Part shown: piece by piece, positions 43,913 through 53,404 of the stretch
How positions within the stretch are numbered: the stretch's first letter is position 1
How the letters are laid out: each line of letters begins with the position of its first letter
NCBI RefSeq assembly: GCF_003290185.1
Contig: NZ_QNFY01000005.1
Coordinates: forward strand, 248,001 to 312,000
Reading direction: 5' to 3'
Source of the DNA: Chryseobacterium lathyri
GTDB taxonomy: Bacteria; Bacteroidota; Bacteroidia; Flavobacteriales; Weeksellaceae
DNA length: 64,000 nucleotides
Made by a program: the position numbers and the translations under genes
The notes under the pieces: model-generated
Databases searched by the model: none
Told to the model about the DNA's origin: nothing
Seen by the model: only the letters and a program-made list of their open reading frames with translations

Positions 43913-45331
43913 ATGGAATCAATATCGGTTTTTGAGATTATTAAAGTAGGAATAGGGCCATCCAGTTCGCATACGATGGGCCCATGGAATGCAGCTTCTG
44001 CATTTATTAGAATTATAAAAAGGGAAAGATCAATCGCAGAGGTGAAAGAAGTTTTCCTTGAATTTTTTGGCTCTTTAGCTAAAACCGGAATCGGACATGG
44101 GACGGATATTGCCGGAATGCTTGGACTGAATGGAGAAGATTTCAAAACAATAGACACAACAAAGATCGATGAGAAAGTCGATAAGATAAAAAATACCCAG
44201 ATCCTGAATCTGGGTGGCGAAAAAGAAATTCCTTTTGTGTACGGACATCACCTGATCCTGAATATGGAAAAATCACTTGATTTTCACCCAAACGGAATGA
44301 TCTTTAAAGCTGTTTTTGAAGACGGCACCGAGCTTGTTCAGGATTTTTATTCTGTAGGAGGCGGTTTTATTGCCAGCCAGGAAAAAAATTCCATAGAAAA
44401 GCACTGCGTCCGAACATTATATCCTTGCCATCACGGTTCGGATATTGTGAAATACTGTGAAAAATTAGGATTTAAAAGATTTTCAGATCTGATCCTGATT
44501 AATGAAGAAAGCTGGAGATCCCAGGAAGAAACCAGGCAGGAAGCACTGAATATCTGGAAGAATATTAAAGAATGTATCTACAAAGGCGTCAATAAAGAAG
44601 GCATTCTTCCAGGTGGTTTAAATGTGACCAGAAGAGCTGCAGGCATCAACAGAAAGCTTTTAGGAGACAAGATCTATAGAAATATCGATGAATGGTTTAA
44701 ATTGGTGGTCGATGCAGAAGAGAATTTCACCAATATCAATAAATGGATTGCTTGTTTTGCTTTGGCAGTGAATGAAGAAAATGCGAGCTTCGGAAGAATC
44801 ATTACAGCACCTACCAATGGAGCCAGCGGTGTTATTCCGGCAGTTTTAATGTATTCGCAGGCATTTACAGAATGTATCAGCGAAGATGATATCGTAAGGT
44901 TTTTACTGGTTGCCGGAGAAATTGGAACTTTATTCAAGAAAAATGCAACCATTTCTGCTGCAATGGGTGGATGCCAGGCTGAAATCGGAGTTTCATCAGC
45001 GATGGCAGCAGCCGGACTTACAGAGATTTTAGGCGGAAGTATCGGCCAGGTATTGATGGCGGCTGAAATAGCTATGGAACATCACCTTGGACTTACCTGC
45101 GACCCGATCAAAGGATTGGTGCAGATTCCCTGCATTGAAAGAAACACAATGGGGGCCATGAAAGCGATCACAGCAGCTAATATTGCCCTTGAAAGTGATC
45201 CTGCTAAAGCAAAAGTAACACTGGATGAAGTAATTCAGACCATGTGGGAAACAGCTTTATCAATGAGTGACCGTTTTAAGGAAACTTCAGAAGGTGGACT
45301 TGCCATTGCGGTCAATGTTCCTGAATGTTAA
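43913..45331 (+). CDS. sdaA: L-serine ammonia-lyase, iron-sulfur type, single chain
   Basis: Deaminates L-serine to pyruvate and ammonia. 472 residues, fused beta plus alpha domains. The substrate loop VGIGPSSSHTMGP lies near 11-23. The alpha domain holds GGLNVTRRAAG, ITAPTNGASGVIPAV near 297-311, GGCQAEIGVSSAMAAAGLTE near 345-364, and LTCDPIKGLVQIPCIERN near 388-405. The three cysteines of GGC, LTC and IPC are the [4Fe-4S] ligands, so the enzyme should be oxygen-sensitive. Length and cysteines are complete. Confidence 0.96.
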   Translation: MESISVFEIIKVGIGPSSSHTMGPWNAASAFIRIIKRERSIAEVKEVFLEFFGSLAKTGIGHGTDIAGMLGLNGEDFKTIDTTKIDEKVDKIKNTQILNLGGEKEIPFVYGHHLILNMEKSLDFHPNGMIFKAVFEDGTELVQDFYSVGGGFIASQEKNSIEKHCVRTLYPCHHGSDIVKYCEKLGFKRFSDLILINEESWRSQEETRQEALNIWKNIKECIYKGVNKEGILPGGLNVTRRAAGINRKLLGDKIYRNIDEWFKLVVDAEENFTNINKWIACFALAVNEENASFGRIITAPTNGASGVIPAVLMYSQAFTECISEDDIVRFLLVAGEIGTLFKKNATISAAMGGCQAEIGVSSAMAAAGLTEILGGSIGQVLMAAEIAMEHHLGLTCDPIKGLVQIPCIERNTMGAMKAITAANIALESDPAKAKVTLDEVIQTMWETALSMSDRFKETSEGGLAIAVNVPEC

Positions 45332-45357
45332 GAAGAAAATGATACTGTTTTATATAT

Positions 45358-45390
45358 AAAATCCTTAGAAATCAATCTAAGGATTTTTTA
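45358..45390 (+). terminator. sdaA terminator
   Basis: AAATCCTTAGA pairs with TCTAAGGATTT around AATCAA and is followed by T. It lies 27 bases past the stop. Confidence 0.85.
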
Positions 45391-45503
45391 TGATGTATTT
45401 AAAGCTTAATAATTTTAAACCATTAAGAGCTATGAAACGATTAAGGAAATTAAGACAAAATCAATTGCTTGTTAAGGACAAGTCAAGCTCAGCTTAGTAC
45501 TTT

Positions 45504-46346
45504 TTATCTTAAAATACCTCTGATCCTGTTGGCATTGCTGATCAGTTCTTCAAGGTATTCATAATTTTCTTTTTCTAATGCGGCTTTGAATTTTCGGAGC
45601 TGTGTGATATGCTCATTCAGAACATCCAGAACATTCTCCTTGTTTTGCTTAAAGATAGGCACCCACATTTCAGGATGAGATTTTGCAAGACGTACTGTAC
45701 TGGAGAAACCGGAACTGGCAAGCTGAAAAATGGTCTCTTCTTCCCGTTCCTTTTCCAAAACAGTATTGGCCAGAGCATATGATGTAATGTGTGAAATATG
45801 TGAAATATAAGCCGTATGAATATCATGAGCTTCCGCATTCATATAGATCAGGTGCATATCCAGGTTTTCTGCCACTTTTTCAACCAGTTGAAGCGCATCA
45901 GGGGCAGATTCCTCTTTATTGCAGATCACTCCGGCTTTTCCAGAAAAACTGTCAGAAACAGCAGATCCTGGACCACTGTTTTCTGTACCCCACATTGGGT
46001 GAAATGCTACAAACCTGGAACGTTTCGGATGGTCTTTGACAGCATTTACAATTCCGGCTTTGGTTGATCCCGCATCCATAACGGTCTGTTGGTCTGATAT
46101 AAGATCCAGAACCTCCGGAAGCAGTTTTCTGGCCGCATCTACAGGAACGGCAATGATGATGAAGTCTGCATTTTTAACTCCATATTCTAGATCCGTGCCG
46201 GCATCGATAATATGACGATTCAATGCTTCCGTAATATGCTGCTGATTATTGTCGATTCCGTAGATAAAATCTGCAATGCCTTTTTCCTTTAATTTTAAAG
46301 CCATTGAGCCTCCGATTAACCCTGTACCAATAATACTTATTTTCAT
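45504..46346 (-). CDS. tyrA: prephenate dehydrogenase
   Basis: NAD(P)-dependent step of tyrosine synthesis, prephenate to 4-hydroxyphenylpyruvate. 280 residues. N-terminal Rossmann motif IGTGLIGGSMALKLKEKG (near 5-22) with GxGxxG. The catalytic His region reads FVAFHPMWGTENSGPGSA near 113-130 (family HPMxGxExxG). AYISHISHITSYALANTV near 182-199 holds conserved helical contacts. The enzyme is monofunctional without a chorismate mutase domain. Other aromatic-pathway genes are not adjacent in this window. Confidence 0.94.
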   Translation of the reverse strand: MKISIIGTGLIGGSMALKLKEKGIADFIYGIDNNQQHITEALNRHIIDAGTDLEYGVKNADFIIIAVPVDAARKLLPEVLDLISDQQTVMDAGSTKAGIVNAVKDHPKRSRFVAFHPMWGTENSGPGSAVSDSFSGKAGVICNKEESAPDALQLVEKVAENLDMHLIYMNAEAHDIHTAYISHISHITSYALANTVLEKEREEETIFQLASSGFSSTVRLAKSHPEMWVPIFKQNKENVLDVLNEHITQLRKFKAALEKENYEYLEELISNANRIRGILR

Positions 46347-46367
46347 CTTTTAAAATTTTTTAAAATA

Positions 46368-46396
46368 AAAAACCCCGTCAAGGACGAGGTTTTTAA
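46368..46396 (-). terminator. hairpin in front of tyrA (terminator-like, upstream side)
   Basis: AAAAACCCCGTC...GACGAGGTTTTT forms a stem with T/A runs on both flanks. It lies 20 bases upstream of the tyrA ATG, so it may end a transcript coming from above or act in the tyrA leader rather than terminate tyrA itself. Confidence 0.6.
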
Positions 46397-46703
46397 GTTA
46401 TGTTCATAAGAATCCTAGCCCAGTTTTGAGTTAAAAATTCTATAATAATATGTTCCGTTATTGAAATTCACAGAGCGAAGGTATAAAATATTTTTTAAAC
46501 TCAGGATATTTTTGACTTAATTATTATGGTGCTTCTTTGCCGGCTTAACCTTCAAACTGAAACTCAATATCTGTTTTTCTCTAGAGAACCTTATACCTGA
46601 TGGATACTAGGCCGCCTTTTTGTACTTTTGTATAACGAGGCCTTTTTGTGAAAAAAAATGATTTCACTGAATCGTATCCATTTTATCATTAAAATCTAAT
46701 AAT
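46397..46703. other. intergenic region with a -7 box for the next gene
   Basis: Includes TACTTTTG at 46623-46630, a TAnnTTTG match 73 bases before the ATG at 46704, without a clear -33 partner. The rest is AT-rich leader sequence; no gene is seen. Confidence 0.45.
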
Positions 46704-47441
46704 ATGAATTATCTGAAAAAAATATCATTCATGATATGCTTTGCTGCAGGCATCTGCCAAGCTCAGCAAAAGAATACTGATGCGGATTATAGTTTTAGCG
46801 GTCTTATTGACCAAAAAATTCCTGTTGAACTAAATGTCAGCGTTTCAAAGAATGTCGTTTTAGGGAACATCAGATATGTAAAAACTAAAGAAAAGAAACC
46901 CATTAAAATAATAGGAACACTGAATTCTGGAAATCATTATCATCTGGAGGAATTTGAAAACGATGGGAATATCAGCGGAATTATTGATGGGGTCTTAAAA
47001 AATGGAAAATTAGAGGGAGACTGGTCTTCCACAAAGTCTGACGCCGTTTATCCCATGACACTTGATGTTCAAACTAACGTAAATCCGAAGCCGGAAATAT
47101 TTTCACCTGTTCCGTCTGATCATTTTGAAGGAACGTATACCTATCAATATGGAGAAAATGGGTATCAGGGAAGTATTACTATTAAAAAGATAAAAGGTCA
47201 GATGTATTCCTATGATATTGGCTCTGTGACCAGGGCTCCGGGCAGAAATATTGCAGATGCGTCGGGGGAGGTGATGATTAAAAATAATCAGTTTACTATT
47301 GAAATCAATAAATCATGTTCATTCCTCGCTACATTTTATAATGGATTTATATCAATTACATCAGTCCCATCTGAGCAGTCGCGTGATTGTGAGTTTGGAC
47401 TGAATGCAACGTTAGAAGGAACTTTTCTTAAAGTGAAATAG
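46704..47441 (+). CDS. exported protein of unknown function
   Basis: 245 residues. MNYLKKISFMICFAAGICQA is a Sec signal peptide, with cleavage near CQAQQ. The mature chain is beta-rich with internal similarity: the first half (FSGLIDQKIPVELNVSVSKN ... GTLNSGNHYHLEEFEND) is echoed in the second (FEGTYTYQYGENGYQGSITI ... GEVMIKNNQFTIEI). Two cysteines near the end (SCSFLA, RDCEFG) could form a disulfide. It may be a periplasmic or lipid-facing beta-sandwich. No family recognised. Terminator follows. Confidence 0.8.
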   Translation: MNYLKKISFMICFAAGICQAQQKNTDADYSFSGLIDQKIPVELNVSVSKNVVLGNIRYVKTKEKKPIKIIGTLNSGNHYHLEEFENDGNISGIIDGVLKNGKLEGDWSSTKSDAVYPMTLDVQTNVNPKPEIFSPVPSDHFEGTYTYQYGENGYQGSITIKKIKGQMYSYDIGSVTRAPGRNIADASGEVMIKNNQFTIEINKSCSFLATFYNGFISITSVPSEQSRDCEFGLNATLEGTFLKVK

Positions 47442-47490
47442 ATTCGTGAATTAACACAAAATAAACTTATTGAATCACTCCCGGAAAAAT

Positions 47491-47519
47491 AAAAACCAAC
47501 TTTTAAAAGTTGGTTTTTA
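47491..47519 (+). terminator. terminator of the exported-protein gene
   Basis: AAAAACCAACTTTT pairs with AAAAGTTGGTTTTT with no extra loop bases, followed by A/T. It lies about 50 bases past the stop. Confidence 0.85.
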
Positions 47520-47618
47520 TTATAGAATGCACCAATGAGCCACCCTACATAGTTGCATTATCATGAAGATTAACTAGCTTTGTTACAGAGCAGTAAATCA
47601 ATATCACGGCAAAATACA

Positions 47619-48290
47619 ATGATCATGAAGAATTGTTTTTATACTTTACTGGTAGTAATTGCTGCCATACATTGGAGTAATGCGGAAACTTTCACACCCG
47701 AAATTGGAAAGCATCAGCTTCCTGCTTCTTTACAGGTCATATCATCTGATACGGTAAAGATCAAAGAATCTTTCAGAGAAAATGATATTGCCGTCAACGA
47801 ATATTTAACAGACAGGCTGAAACCGATCCGAGCCAATTTTAAAAGAATCAATTCCATTACTCAATGGAGTTCCATCAAAAAGAAAGACATAGAAGGGGAA
47901 TCCGCAGAAGGCGGGGAAGCTGTATTTTATGAACAGAAAGGGCGCTTAGAAAAAATAACGGCAAGACTTTACGGAGAAATGGGGCAGGTACTTACCGAAT
48001 ATTATCTGCTTAACGGACATTTGTCTTTTGTTTTTGAGAAGATATATACCTACAACCGTCCGATGTTTTATGATGTCAAAGTCATGAAAGAAAATCATGA
48101 TACGGAAGCTTTTGACTTTAAAAAATCAGAGGTTGAAGAAAACCGGAATTATTTTGAAAAAGGAAAATTGGTTCATGTAACCAATAGTCTGGATTGTGGT
48201 GCACCTTTCAGCAGTGATTATATTGAAGGAGAGCAGAAAAGAATTTTTGAGGCATTTCAAAAACTTCTAAAACTCAGGAAGGAAAAATAA
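47619..48290 (+). CDS. exported protein of unknown function
   Basis: 223 residues from ATG 47619 (or ATG 47625), MIMKNCFYTLLVVIAAIHWS with signal cleavage near NAETF. The mature protein is polar with a beta-rich middle (EAVFYEQKGRLEKITARLYGEMGQVLTEYYLLNGHLSFVFEKIYTY in successive strands), reminiscent of small Bacteroidota periplasmic proteins with repeated charged strands, but no family is recognised. It converges on the antiporter gene across an inverted repeat. Confidence 0.75.
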   Translation: MIMKNCFYTLLVVIAAIHWSNAETFTPEIGKHQLPASLQVISSDTVKIKESFRENDIAVNEYLTDRLKPIRANFKRINSITQWSSIKKKDIEGESAEGGEAVFYEQKGRLEKITARLYGEMGQVLTEYYLLNGHLSFVFEKIYTYNRPMFYDVKVMKENHDTEAFDFKKSEVEENRNYFEKGKLVHVTNSLDCGAPFSSDYIEGEQKRIFEAFQKLLKLRKEK

Positions 48291-48417
48291 TGTAACAATA
48301 TAACAATGTACCAGTTTATCAATCATTTAATCAGGCCGGATACTACAAATATCTATTATAATACCCTGGGATTATTCTATTGTTACATTGTTATACTGCT
48401 ACATTGTTATATTAATT
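48291..48417. repeat. inverted word repeat TAACAATATAACAATG at convergent gene ends
   Basis: ATGTAACAATATAACAATGTA (48290-48310 region) is answered by TACATTGTTATA and TACATTGTTATATT at 48383-48413. Together they can form a long imperfect stem that could stop transcription from both sides. Confidence 0.75.
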
Positions 48418-50700
48418 CTATGGGTTCGAGATAATCAGTGTCGAAGGAATATCAGACAGCCAAAGGCTCTTAGTATCGATCAGGTTTTTCCAGCTTTTGC
48501 TGCTCACCAGCATCAGATCCTGCGAGTTCAGGAATTCTTTCTCGATCTTTTTCTCGTTATATAAAGTGATATGATTCGGGGCTACCTGTTCAATGCTTCT
48601 GATCAGTTCTTTCACCTCGATATTATTGCGGATCTGTCCGGCCGCATCCAGAATGATGATCTGGGAATTGTTATTGTTGATCAGTCTTTTAGCATATTCC
48701 AACAGATAAAAATCGCTGAGGTTGAACATAGGGATAAATACTTTATCTGCAGATTTGAAATCTTTTTCTACCAGAATTCCTACCGGAATATGGGTCTTAT
48801 CAAGGATCTGGAGGGTAAAATCGTCAAAAGGAGAATTGTTGAAAATATTTCCTTTACCTTTTACCGTGTTCAGAAGTTTTTCCGGGTTAATGATCTTTGT
48901 CGTAAATCCTAGCAGCCTTCCCAGTAAACTTCCTTCATACATAGATTTGCCGAGCATAATCAGAAGAAGGTCGTAATTTCCTTTATTTGAAATGCCTGCA
49001 AGGTCACTTTCAATATCCGTGGAAGCTTTGAAAAGAGTAGTGACTTCAAGTTTTAGGTCGTGAGAAGTTTCAATAACGTTTTTAAACTGTGCATCTTCAT
49101 ATTCATTGATATCATAAGCGTGCATTTCATCTACCGGAGCAATATTCATGGCTGTGATACTTTTGTTGCCGTTCATTTTGTTGGTGAAATCATGGGCTAG
49201 CTTCAGCAGTGTGCTTCCGGATTCAGGCTTATCAAAAGACAGCAGTACACGGTATTTTGAATCGTTATTGCCGGGACTATCTTCATCTGAGCTTTTTTTA
49301 GATTTAAAAATAAAATTAATAAAGTCTAAAGCCGGTCCTGTCATAAAAGTGGTAAACAAAGCCATGATCACCAGCATAGCAAAGATCTCTGGACTTAATA
49401 CTCCAAGATCATACCCGATGTTCAGGACAATAAGCTCCATTAATCCTCGGGTATTCATCAGGGCACCAATCGTTAAACTTTCCTTCCAGTTGATTCCGAC
49501 GAACCGTGCGGTAAGTGCGCTTCCTATAAATTTACCGGTAACAGCTGTTAAAATGATAAACCCTGCCGTCATCCACAAATGACTGTCATTTAATAGCCCG
49601 ATTTGTGTACGGAGACCTGTAAATACAAAGAACAATGGAAGAAGAAGCACTAAAGCCACATCTTCAACCTTATCGATGAAAAGGGTACGGAATTTTGCAT
49701 TTTCCGGCATAATAGCTCCTGCCATAAATGCCCCGAATAATGCATGGATACCAATAACTTCAGTAGCATATGCAGAAAGAATAAGTGTCAGGAAGAAAAT
49801 AGCGACCATTGGCTTGCTGATGGTGTTTTTACCCGCCTGAAGATCTCCGATCCTTTTCAGGAACGGTCTTACAATTTTAATCATTAAAAAGACATAAGCG
49901 ACAGCCATAATGATCACATAGATGGAACTGGCAAAAGAGCCTGCTTTTACAATGGCAATAACAGCTGCAAGAATACACCATGCTGTAATATCATCTGCTG
50001 CAGCACAGGTAATAACGATTGTTCCCAGTTTGGTTTTCTGAAGATTTCTCTCCTGAACAATTCTGGCGAGTACCGGAAATGCGGTAATACTCATTGAAAT
50101 TGCTATGAACAGGGCAAATGAGGTAAACTGAATACCTTCCGGTGCAAATTCCTGATATACAAAATAAGAAAGCCCGATACCCAGTGCAAAAGGAATAATG
50201 ATACTTGCATGGCTGATTACCACTGCATCATGTGCTTTTTTTCTCAACACACTAAGATCAAGCTCCATCCCTACGATATACATAAACAGGATAAGGCCTA
50301 TCTGACTTAAAAACTGTAGGTTACCTAAAGATTCTTTCGGGAAAAGAAAAGCTGAGAACTCAGGGAAGTACATACCCAGCAATGAAGGGCCTAGAACAAT
50401 CCCCGCGATCATTTCACCAATTACCGTAGGCTGCTTGATTTTCATACAGATCCACCCGAAAAGCCTGGCGACAAGGATAATGGTGACGATCTGTGCCAGA
50501 AGAAGTGCGAGCGGATGATGAAGATTTGCTTTAAAAGATTCCTGGAAATTTTCCCAGGTAGAGCCCGTGTTGGTTTTTGTTACTATATTTTCCTTGATCT
50601 CCAGCGTCTGTCCCTCTATGATGAAGAAGTACATCAGACAGGAAAAAAAGGCGATGGTGGCTATGTAAAAAATTAAATTTCTGTATTTTCCCCAGTTCAT
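48418..50700 (-). CDS. CPA2-family cation:proton antiporter (KefB/Na+-H+ exchanger type)
   Basis: 760 residues. One N-terminal helix, a short periplasmic loop, then a ~380-residue exchanger domain with about 12 more helices. Landmarks: [23 protein letters not shown] near 88-110, [20 protein letters not shown] near 138-157, [15 protein letters not shown] near 233-247 (transport Asp pair), and [13 protein letters not shown] near 322. The last ~260 residues are cytosolic with two Rossmann-like halves resembling universal-stress-protein folds ([20 protein letters not shown] and [20 protein letters not shown]), a regulatory tail. Which ions are exchanged is not predictable. Monocistronic. Confidence 0.9.
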   Translation of the reverse strand: MNWGKYRNLIFYIATIAFFSCLMYFFIIEGQTLEIKENIVTKTNTGSTWENFQESFKANLHHPLALLLAQIVTIILVARLFGWICMKIKQPTVIGEMIAGIVLGPSLLGMYFPEFSAFLFPKESLGNLQFLSQIGLILFMYIVGMELDLSVLRKKAHDAVVISHASIIIPFALGIGLSYFVYQEFAPEGIQFTSFALFIAISMSITAFPVLARIVQERNLQKTKLGTIVITCAAADDITAWCILAAVIAIVKAGSFASSIYVIIMAVAYVFLMIKIVRPFLKRIGDLQAGKNTISKPMVAIFFLTLILSAYATEVIGIHALFGAFMAGAIMPENAKFRTLFIDKVEDVALVLLLPLFFVFTGLRTQIGLLNDSHLWMTAGFIILTAVTGKFIGSALTARFVGINWKESLTIGALMNTRGLMELIVLNIGYDLGVLSPEIFAMLVIMALFTTFMTGPALDFINFIFKSKKSSDEDSPGNNDSKYRVLLSFDKPESGSTLLKLAHDFTNKMNGNKSITAMNIAPVDEMHAYDINEYEDAQFKNVIETSHDLKLEVTTLFKASTDIESDLAGISNKGNYDLLLIMLGKSMYEGSLLGRLLGFTTKIINPEKLLNTVKGKGNIFNNSPFDDFTLQILDKTHIPVGILVEKDFKSADKVFIPMFNLSDFYLLEYAKRLINNNNSQIIILDAAGQIRNNIEVKELIRSIEQVAPNHITLYNEKKIEKEFLNSQDLMLVSSKSWKNLIDTKSLWLSDIPSTLIISNP

Positions 50701-51025
50701 GATTCCTAATATTTTAATGCAAAGTTGATAAGAATATATTGATGTTAAATACTATTCTTTTTAAAATGTAATAAATGTTCTAAAAAATGTAATAAAAACC
50801 GGAAGAGGTTGGGAAGCTGGAAAAGGGAGGTCGGACGTTATTGTTGAGAACTTATTTTAATATCTATTTTAAAATTTGATTTCCTACCCTTGTCAAGGTT
50901 CAAAACCTTGACAAGGGTAGCTAGTATAAAGCAGCTCTGGAAATTAATAAAACTGTATTTCAGTTATGTTTCAGACCTCAATAACTTCACTCTCCGGGCC
51001 TCCATCTTCTTTACTTCAAAAAAGT
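50701..51025. other. intergenic region with GGAAG-word tract and a CCTTGTCAAGG hairpin
   Basis: GGAAGAGGTTGGGAAGCTGGAAAAGGG-type words lie at 50801-50830. ACCCTTGTCAAGGTT pairs with AACCTTGACAAGGGT at 50887-50921 around TCAAA, a member of the AAACCTT-type hairpin family. No gene seen. Confidence 0.6.
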
Positions 51026-51415
51026 CTATCTGAACGAATACCCCAATCCGATTCCAACTTTCCAGGTTCCGCTTTCTGCGGCTGTTTTTGTATTATAATA
51101 GACGGGTATCTGAAGAGCAATTTTTTTATAAACTACCGTAAGACCAGCTCCCAGATTAGGCGTAACCGGGCTGTTTTTGGTTCCGGGAGAATGGTCCTCT
51201 TTGATCCGGAGTGAAGGAAGCATTCCGGCAATAAGTTTAAGGCCTTTATGGGTAAAGCTCATATTAGGGCCTGTAAAGTTGATAAAAGCTCCATGATCTA
51301 CATATCCGGCCACTACAATTCCATCAAAAAAGGAGGCCTTGACCTTTGGACCAGATTCCTGGGAAAAGCAAAGTCCGGATATGAGAATTCCTACTGCATA
51401 CATAATGTTTTTCAT
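51026..51415 (-). CDS. exported small beta-rich protein of unknown function
   Basis: 129 residues; signal MKNIMYAVGILISGLCFSQE. The mature chain alternates hydrophobic and polar residues and ends in an amphipathic strand with a terminal Phe-Arg (VGIGLGYSFR), compatible with a small outer-membrane or periplasmic beta fold. Segments NLGAGLTVVYKKIALQIPVYY and GTWKVGIGLGYSFR are typical of barrels. It is likely a fragment-sized member of an outer-membrane family, or a complete small protein; no family recognised. It lies upstream of nothing obvious on its strand. Confidence 0.7.
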   Translation of the reverse strand: MKNIMYAVGILISGLCFSQESGPKVKASFFDGIVVAGYVDHGAFINFTGPNMSFTHKGLKLIAGMLPSLRIKEDHSPGTKNSPVTPNLGAGLTVVYKKIALQIPVYYNTKTAAESGTWKVGIGLGYSFR

Positions 51416-51524
51416 TATAAAATCATTTAATCTGCAACAAAAATACGCTGTACAGCTAATGTAAAGTGGGAGGGTGTAATGAAACCACCAGATTCTGCAA
51501 TGAAACCTTAAATGTCTGAAAGAT

Positions 51525-52235
51525 CTACTTTCCGAACAATTCCATTAATGAATGTTTATAAGCTTCTCCGATCTGGAGCTTAAGAAAATTATCGCCATCC
51601 GATTGAATTGTAGTAATAATTTCGTTGGTAGAAAACACTTTGATGGAAGACAGGGCAATAATCTCTTTTTTATTCACCTGTGCGAAATCCTTTGGAGGAA
51701 GCATTTCAAGGAGGTTTTTAAAGCTGAGGTTTTTTAAGACGATCGTGGTTCCGTCATTCAGAATAATATCTTTGTCGCGGCTATCGATTTCTGAGGTTTT
51801 AATATAAGCGATCTGTTCAGTAAAAATCACAGTTCTGCCGATATTGGTGTTCCATTCAATCAAATCCTTTTTATGAGGAATGTCTACCAGTTCTTTTGCT
51901 TTTTCAAAGGCCTGAATCAGTCTTTCTTTTTTGATGGGTTTTCTGACATAATCGACTACATTGAGGTCGAAAGCTTCTGCTGCATATTCTTTGTAAGCGG
52001 TCGTGAAAATGATTTTTTTGGAACCGGAAATGAGCTCTGCCACTTGGAGTCCTGTCATACCCGGCATTTCAATGTCCAGGATGCAGAGGTTACAGTCGAT
52101 ATTGTCTATTTCGCTCAGGAAAATTTTAGGATCATTGAATGCTTTTACGACTTCTACATTTTCGATCTGTTCGCATAGAAGTTTTAAATAGCTGATTGCC
52201 AGCAGTTCATCATCGAGAATAACGCATTTTATCAT
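51525..52235 (-). CDS. LytTR-family response regulator
   Basis: 236 residues. Receiver domain at residues 1-115 with phosphoacceptor Asp in CILDIEMPGMTG and KEYAAEAFDLNVVDYVRKPIKKERL marking the T/S-K switch residues. LytTR DNA-binding domain from ~140 (AYIKTSEIDSRDKDIILNDG, LLEMLPPKDFAQVNKKEIIAL). The start overlaps the upstream histidine-kinase gene by 26 bases, so they are translationally coupled. Target genes are probably elsewhere; no LytTR direct repeat is clear nearby. Confidence 0.94.
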   Translation of the reverse strand: MIKCVILDDELLAISYLKLLCEQIENVEVVKAFNDPKIFLSEIDNIDCNLCILDIEMPGMTGLQVAELISGSKKIIFTTAYKEYAAEAFDLNVVDYVRKPIKKERLIQAFEKAKELVDIPHKKDLIEWNTNIGRTVIFTEQIAYIKTSEIDSRDKDIILNDGTTIVLKNLSFKNLLEMLPPKDFAQVNKKEIIALSSIKVFSTNEIITTIQSDGDNFLKLQIGEAYKHSLMELFGK

Positions 52236-52983
52236 AGAACTCTCCTAAATTGATTTGTAATTCTGCCGTGAAGATACCGTTTTTCGAACTTTTTTCCAGC
52301 TGGTAATGATTGCTGTAAATCATTTTAAGCCTTTGATCCAGTGACTGGCTTCCGAAACCGCTGTTTTCCTTTTCAAGAATATTTTTCAATGAAGCTTTGT
52401 TGCTTACTTTCATGGTGAAAATGCTGTTTTCAAGCTCCAGATAGATTGAAATAAAAGAATCCTGGGCCAGAAAATCAGTATGTTTAAAGGCGTTTTCAAT
52501 AAGATCAACGGAGATCAGCGGGGCAAAGACTTTTTCTTCATATACCACATCAGACTTATTGATCTTTGATTTGATCCTGAAATCAAAAAGAGGATTGATC
52601 TTTATTTTATTGATTTCGATGAGGCTTAGGGCGAAGTTTAGTTCTTCTTTGGGGCTGACAAATTTATTGTTGCTTTCATACAGGATATAATCCAGAACAT
52701 TCGCAAGTTTATCAAGAGACATATAGGTTTGATAAGCATGCGACTGCACAGAATTAAGAATATTTTTAAACAGATGGGGGTTCAGTTTCGTACCGATATG
52801 TTCCAGCTGAACCTCATTCAGTTTCTGTTCGATAATCCTGTTGGTTTCGGAAAGGCGGATATTTTTCTTCTTAATCCTGCTGTTTTGGCTGAAAAGGTAA
52901 ATACTGACCGTAAGCAGGAAGAAAATAGCAAAAACTCCAATGAATATCAGATAATCGTGGATCATGTAGTAATTGCCTTCCAT
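52210..52983 (-). CDS. LytS-type sensor histidine kinase
   Basis: 257 residues. One N-terminal membrane helix (HDYLIFIGVFAIFFLLTVSIYLFS in two short stretches), then a coiled segment, then the His_kinase motif LNPHLFKNILNSVQSH near 67-82 with the phosphorylated His, and an ATPase half with LIENAFKHTDF near 160 and GFGSQSLDQRLKMIY near 213. It has no external sensing domain, so it may sense membrane state. The downstream response regulator overlaps its end. Confidence 0.93.
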   Translation of the reverse strand: MEGNYYMIHDYLIFIGVFAIFFLLTVSIYLFSQNSRIKKKNIRLSETNRIIEQKLNEVQLEHIGTKLNPHLFKNILNSVQSHAYQTYMSLDKLANVLDYILYESNNKFVSPKEELNFALSLIEINKIKINPLFDFRIKSKINKSDVVYEEKVFAPLISVDLIENAFKHTDFLAQDSFISIYLELENSIFTMKVSNKASLKNILEKENSGFGSQSLDQRLKMIYSNHYQLEKSSKNGIFTAELQINLGEFYDKMRYSR

Positions 52984-53032
52984 AAAAATAGCTTTAATGA
53001 TCTTCTACAAATTTAGTAAAAGATCTTTAGGA

Positions 53033-53404
53033 TTATTTCAGTTTTTTCAGACTGTTTACATTAACCGTTTCCTCACACTTTTCAAAGGTGATCTCATAAG
53101 AAGGATTTTTCTCAGGATAGGTCAGAACATAGTCAGGACAAGGCTTCTTCTGTGCGTGACTTCTGTCGAAATCTATTTTTCCTTTGGTAATGATACTGTC
53201 TTTTATAAATTTTTCATCAATTTTATACGTACTCATCCCGTTTTTAACGTCTTCAGAATACTTGAATTCTTTGGACAGGGTTTCTGCAATCACACGGCTG
53301 TTGGGAAGATATCCGCTGCAGCTCGCCCCTTTTTTGTTTAGAATAAAAAATACAAGAATCAGACCCGGAATAAGGCCTATTAAAAAGAATTTAACTTTTT
53401 TCAT
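53033..53404 (-). CDS. single-pass membrane protein, DUF4258-like
   Basis: 123 residues. Helix MKKVKFFLIGLIPGLILVFF near 4-22, then a soluble part with SCSGYLPNSRVIAETLSKEF near 28-46 and a C-terminal YVLTYPEKNPSYEITFEKCEE. The layout (a cysteine-flanked YLPNxRV motif after one helix) and its linkage to alanine dehydrogenase recall DUF4258 proteins of flavobacteria; assignment from memory. Its start codon overlaps the ald stop by one base (TAATG), so the genes are coupled. Confidence 0.75.
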   Translation of the reverse strand: MKKVKFFLIGLIPGLILVFFILNKKGASCSGYLPNSRVIAETLSKEFKYSEDVKNGMSTYKIDEKFIKDSIITKGKIDFDRSHAQKKPCPDYVLTYPEKNPSYEITFEKCEETVNVNSLKKLK

